Assembly: GCA_007128515.1 (NCBI GenBank)
Contig: SKXI01000360.1
Coordinates: forward strand, 1-6,015
Direction of reading: 5' to 3'
Length of the DNA: 6,015 bases
Source of the DNA: Halococcaceae archaeon
Lineage (GTDB): Archaea; Halobacteriota; Halobacteria; Halobacteriales; Halalkalicoccaceae
The notes beneath the pieces are model-generated. The model was not told where the DNA came from, searched no databases, and worked only from the letters and a program-made list of their open reading frames with translations. The translations under genes and the position numbers were made by a program. Below, piece by piece: positions 5,687-6,015 of the stretch (within the stretch, counting starts at the first letter, position 1; each line of letters starts with the position of its first letter).

Positions 5687-5700
5687 CTTTATCGTATAAG
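5687..5700 (-). promoter_or_regulatory. promoter of the beta-helix/hydrolase gene
   Basis: Read on the minus strand this is CTTATACGATAAAG, with TTATAC at 5699-5694. Its centre is about 25 bases before the GTG at 5672, which predicts a leaderless or nearly leaderless mRNA. No Shine-Dalgarno site lies before either candidate GTG, in keeping with this. Confidence 0.6.
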
Positions 5701-5722
5701 TTCGAGGGGAGTGAACAGTTAG

Positions 5723-5748
5723 GCGATCGGTTACGTTCCGGTAATCGC
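5723..5748. repeat. imperfect inverted repeat in the divergent promoter region
   Basis: GCGAT (5723-5727) plus TAC (5732-5734) pairs with GTAATCGC (5741-5748), giving eight base pairs with a four-base bulge and a six-base loop. It lies between the two divergent promoters, about 25 bases upstream of the minus-strand TATA element and about 85 upstream of the plus-strand one. It could be an operator shared by the two exported-protein genes. The rest of the 5673-5868 gap holds no other gene that I can support. Confidence 0.3.
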
Positions 5749-5830
5749 AGCGGCGAATTCGGTGTGTGATGAGGTGACAGGCGTCGAGGCGGGGGGCCGC
5801 GAAACGGAGCGAAAAGTCAGGTTAGCGAGC

Positions 5831-5840
5831 GTATAAGTAA
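5831..5840 (+). promoter_or_regulatory. promoter of the second Tat-protein gene
   Basis: GTATAAGTAA is a good TATA-like element whose centre is about 33 bases before the ATG at 5869, predicting a leader of under ten bases. Only a weak GGAGAG lies upstream, far from the ATG and probably outside or at the very edge of the transcript, so initiation is probably leaderless-like. Confidence 0.6.
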
Positions 5841-5868
5841 AGGTCGACGGAGAGAACTGCCGTTGACA

Positions 5869-6015
5869 ATGAACGCTGACGAAAGAGGGTCGAACGCGAC
5901 CCGCCGTACCTTCATGAAGGCGACCGGCGCCGGTGCGGCGGCGGTCGGTACCTCCGCCCTCCTCCCCGCATCGGCAGCCGCCGACGACGGTGACGACGAC
6001 TACGACGGACTGCTC
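5869..6015 (+). CDS. Tat-exported protein, 3' partial
   Basis: The first 49 codons of a gene that runs off the right edge with no stop reached. The protein starts MNADERGSNATRRTFMKATG, a Tat signal with the RRTFMK core, then an Ala/Gly-rich hydrophobic stretch (about 18-38) ending ASAAA, a likely signal peptidase I site. No Cys follows, so it is not a Tat lipoprotein. The visible mature part (DDGDDDYDGLL) is very acidic, as usual for secreted haloarchaeal proteins. It is divergent from the beta-helix/hydrolase gene across 196 bases, and the RRTFMKA core is shared by both proteins. The short leader and TATA box at 5831 support this ATG. The mature function cannot be told from what is visible; another surface or secreted enzyme is a guess from context. 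Confidence 0.8.
   Translation, partial: MNADERGSNATRRTFMKATGAGAAAVGTSALLPASAAADDGDDDYDGLL

Noticed and set aside
3123..5699. Plus-strand open frame of 858 codons covering the beta-helix/hydrolase gene
   Set aside because: It lies antisense to a gene with a Tat signal and catalytic motifs. Its product is a Val/Arg/Asp-rich string with no domain, typical of antisense frames in GC-rich DNA, and it runs through two further gene regions.

Overview
The window looks like chromosomal DNA of a halophilic archaeon (class Halobacteria). It is GC-rich with strongly GC-biased third codon positions. The predicted proteins are rich in Asp and Glu, two genes begin with twin-arginine (Tat) signal peptides, and the promoters look archaeal: AT-rich TATA-like boxes about 25-35 bases before start codons, with short or absent leaders. 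I cannot name the species.

Layout from left to right. (1) Positions 1-1054, plus strand: the C-terminal part of a PAS-domain sensor histidine kinase, cut by the window edge. (2) Positions 1055-1339: a non-coding stretch with two adjacent GC-rich hairpins, a possible orphan promoter, and the promoter and ribosome binding site of the next gene. (3) Positions 1340-1651, plus: a 103-residue PadR-family winged-helix regulator resembling haloarchaeal RosR. (4) Positions 1679-3307, minus, convergent with the regulator: a cytoplasmic alkaline-phosphatase-superfamily phosphodiesterase. Its start codon overlaps the stop of a possible 26-codon upstream ORF (3304-3384), which lies just after the likely promoter. 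(5) Positions 3463-3615, minus: a 50-residue Cys/His protein that may bind zinc. Its ATG overlaps the stop of the large gene before it (TGATG). (6) Positions 3615-5672, minus: a 685-residue Tat-exported protein joining a right-handed beta-helix to an aspartoacylase/M14-like zinc hydrolase. (7) Positions 5673-5868: a divergent promoter region. (8) Positions 5869-6015, plus: the first 49 residues of a second Tat-exported protein, cut by the window edge.

The left half is signalling and regulation, and the right half is cell-surface or secreted enzymology. The best-supported functional unit is the bicistron of the exported beta-helix/zinc-hydrolase fusion and the coupled small Cys/His protein. 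The phosphodiesterase lies downstream on the same strand but probably has its own promoter. No tRNA, rRNA, CRISPR array, insertion sequence or attachment site was seen. The most novel points are the fusion, its translationally coupled mini-protein, and the possible leader ORF of the phosphodiesterase gene.
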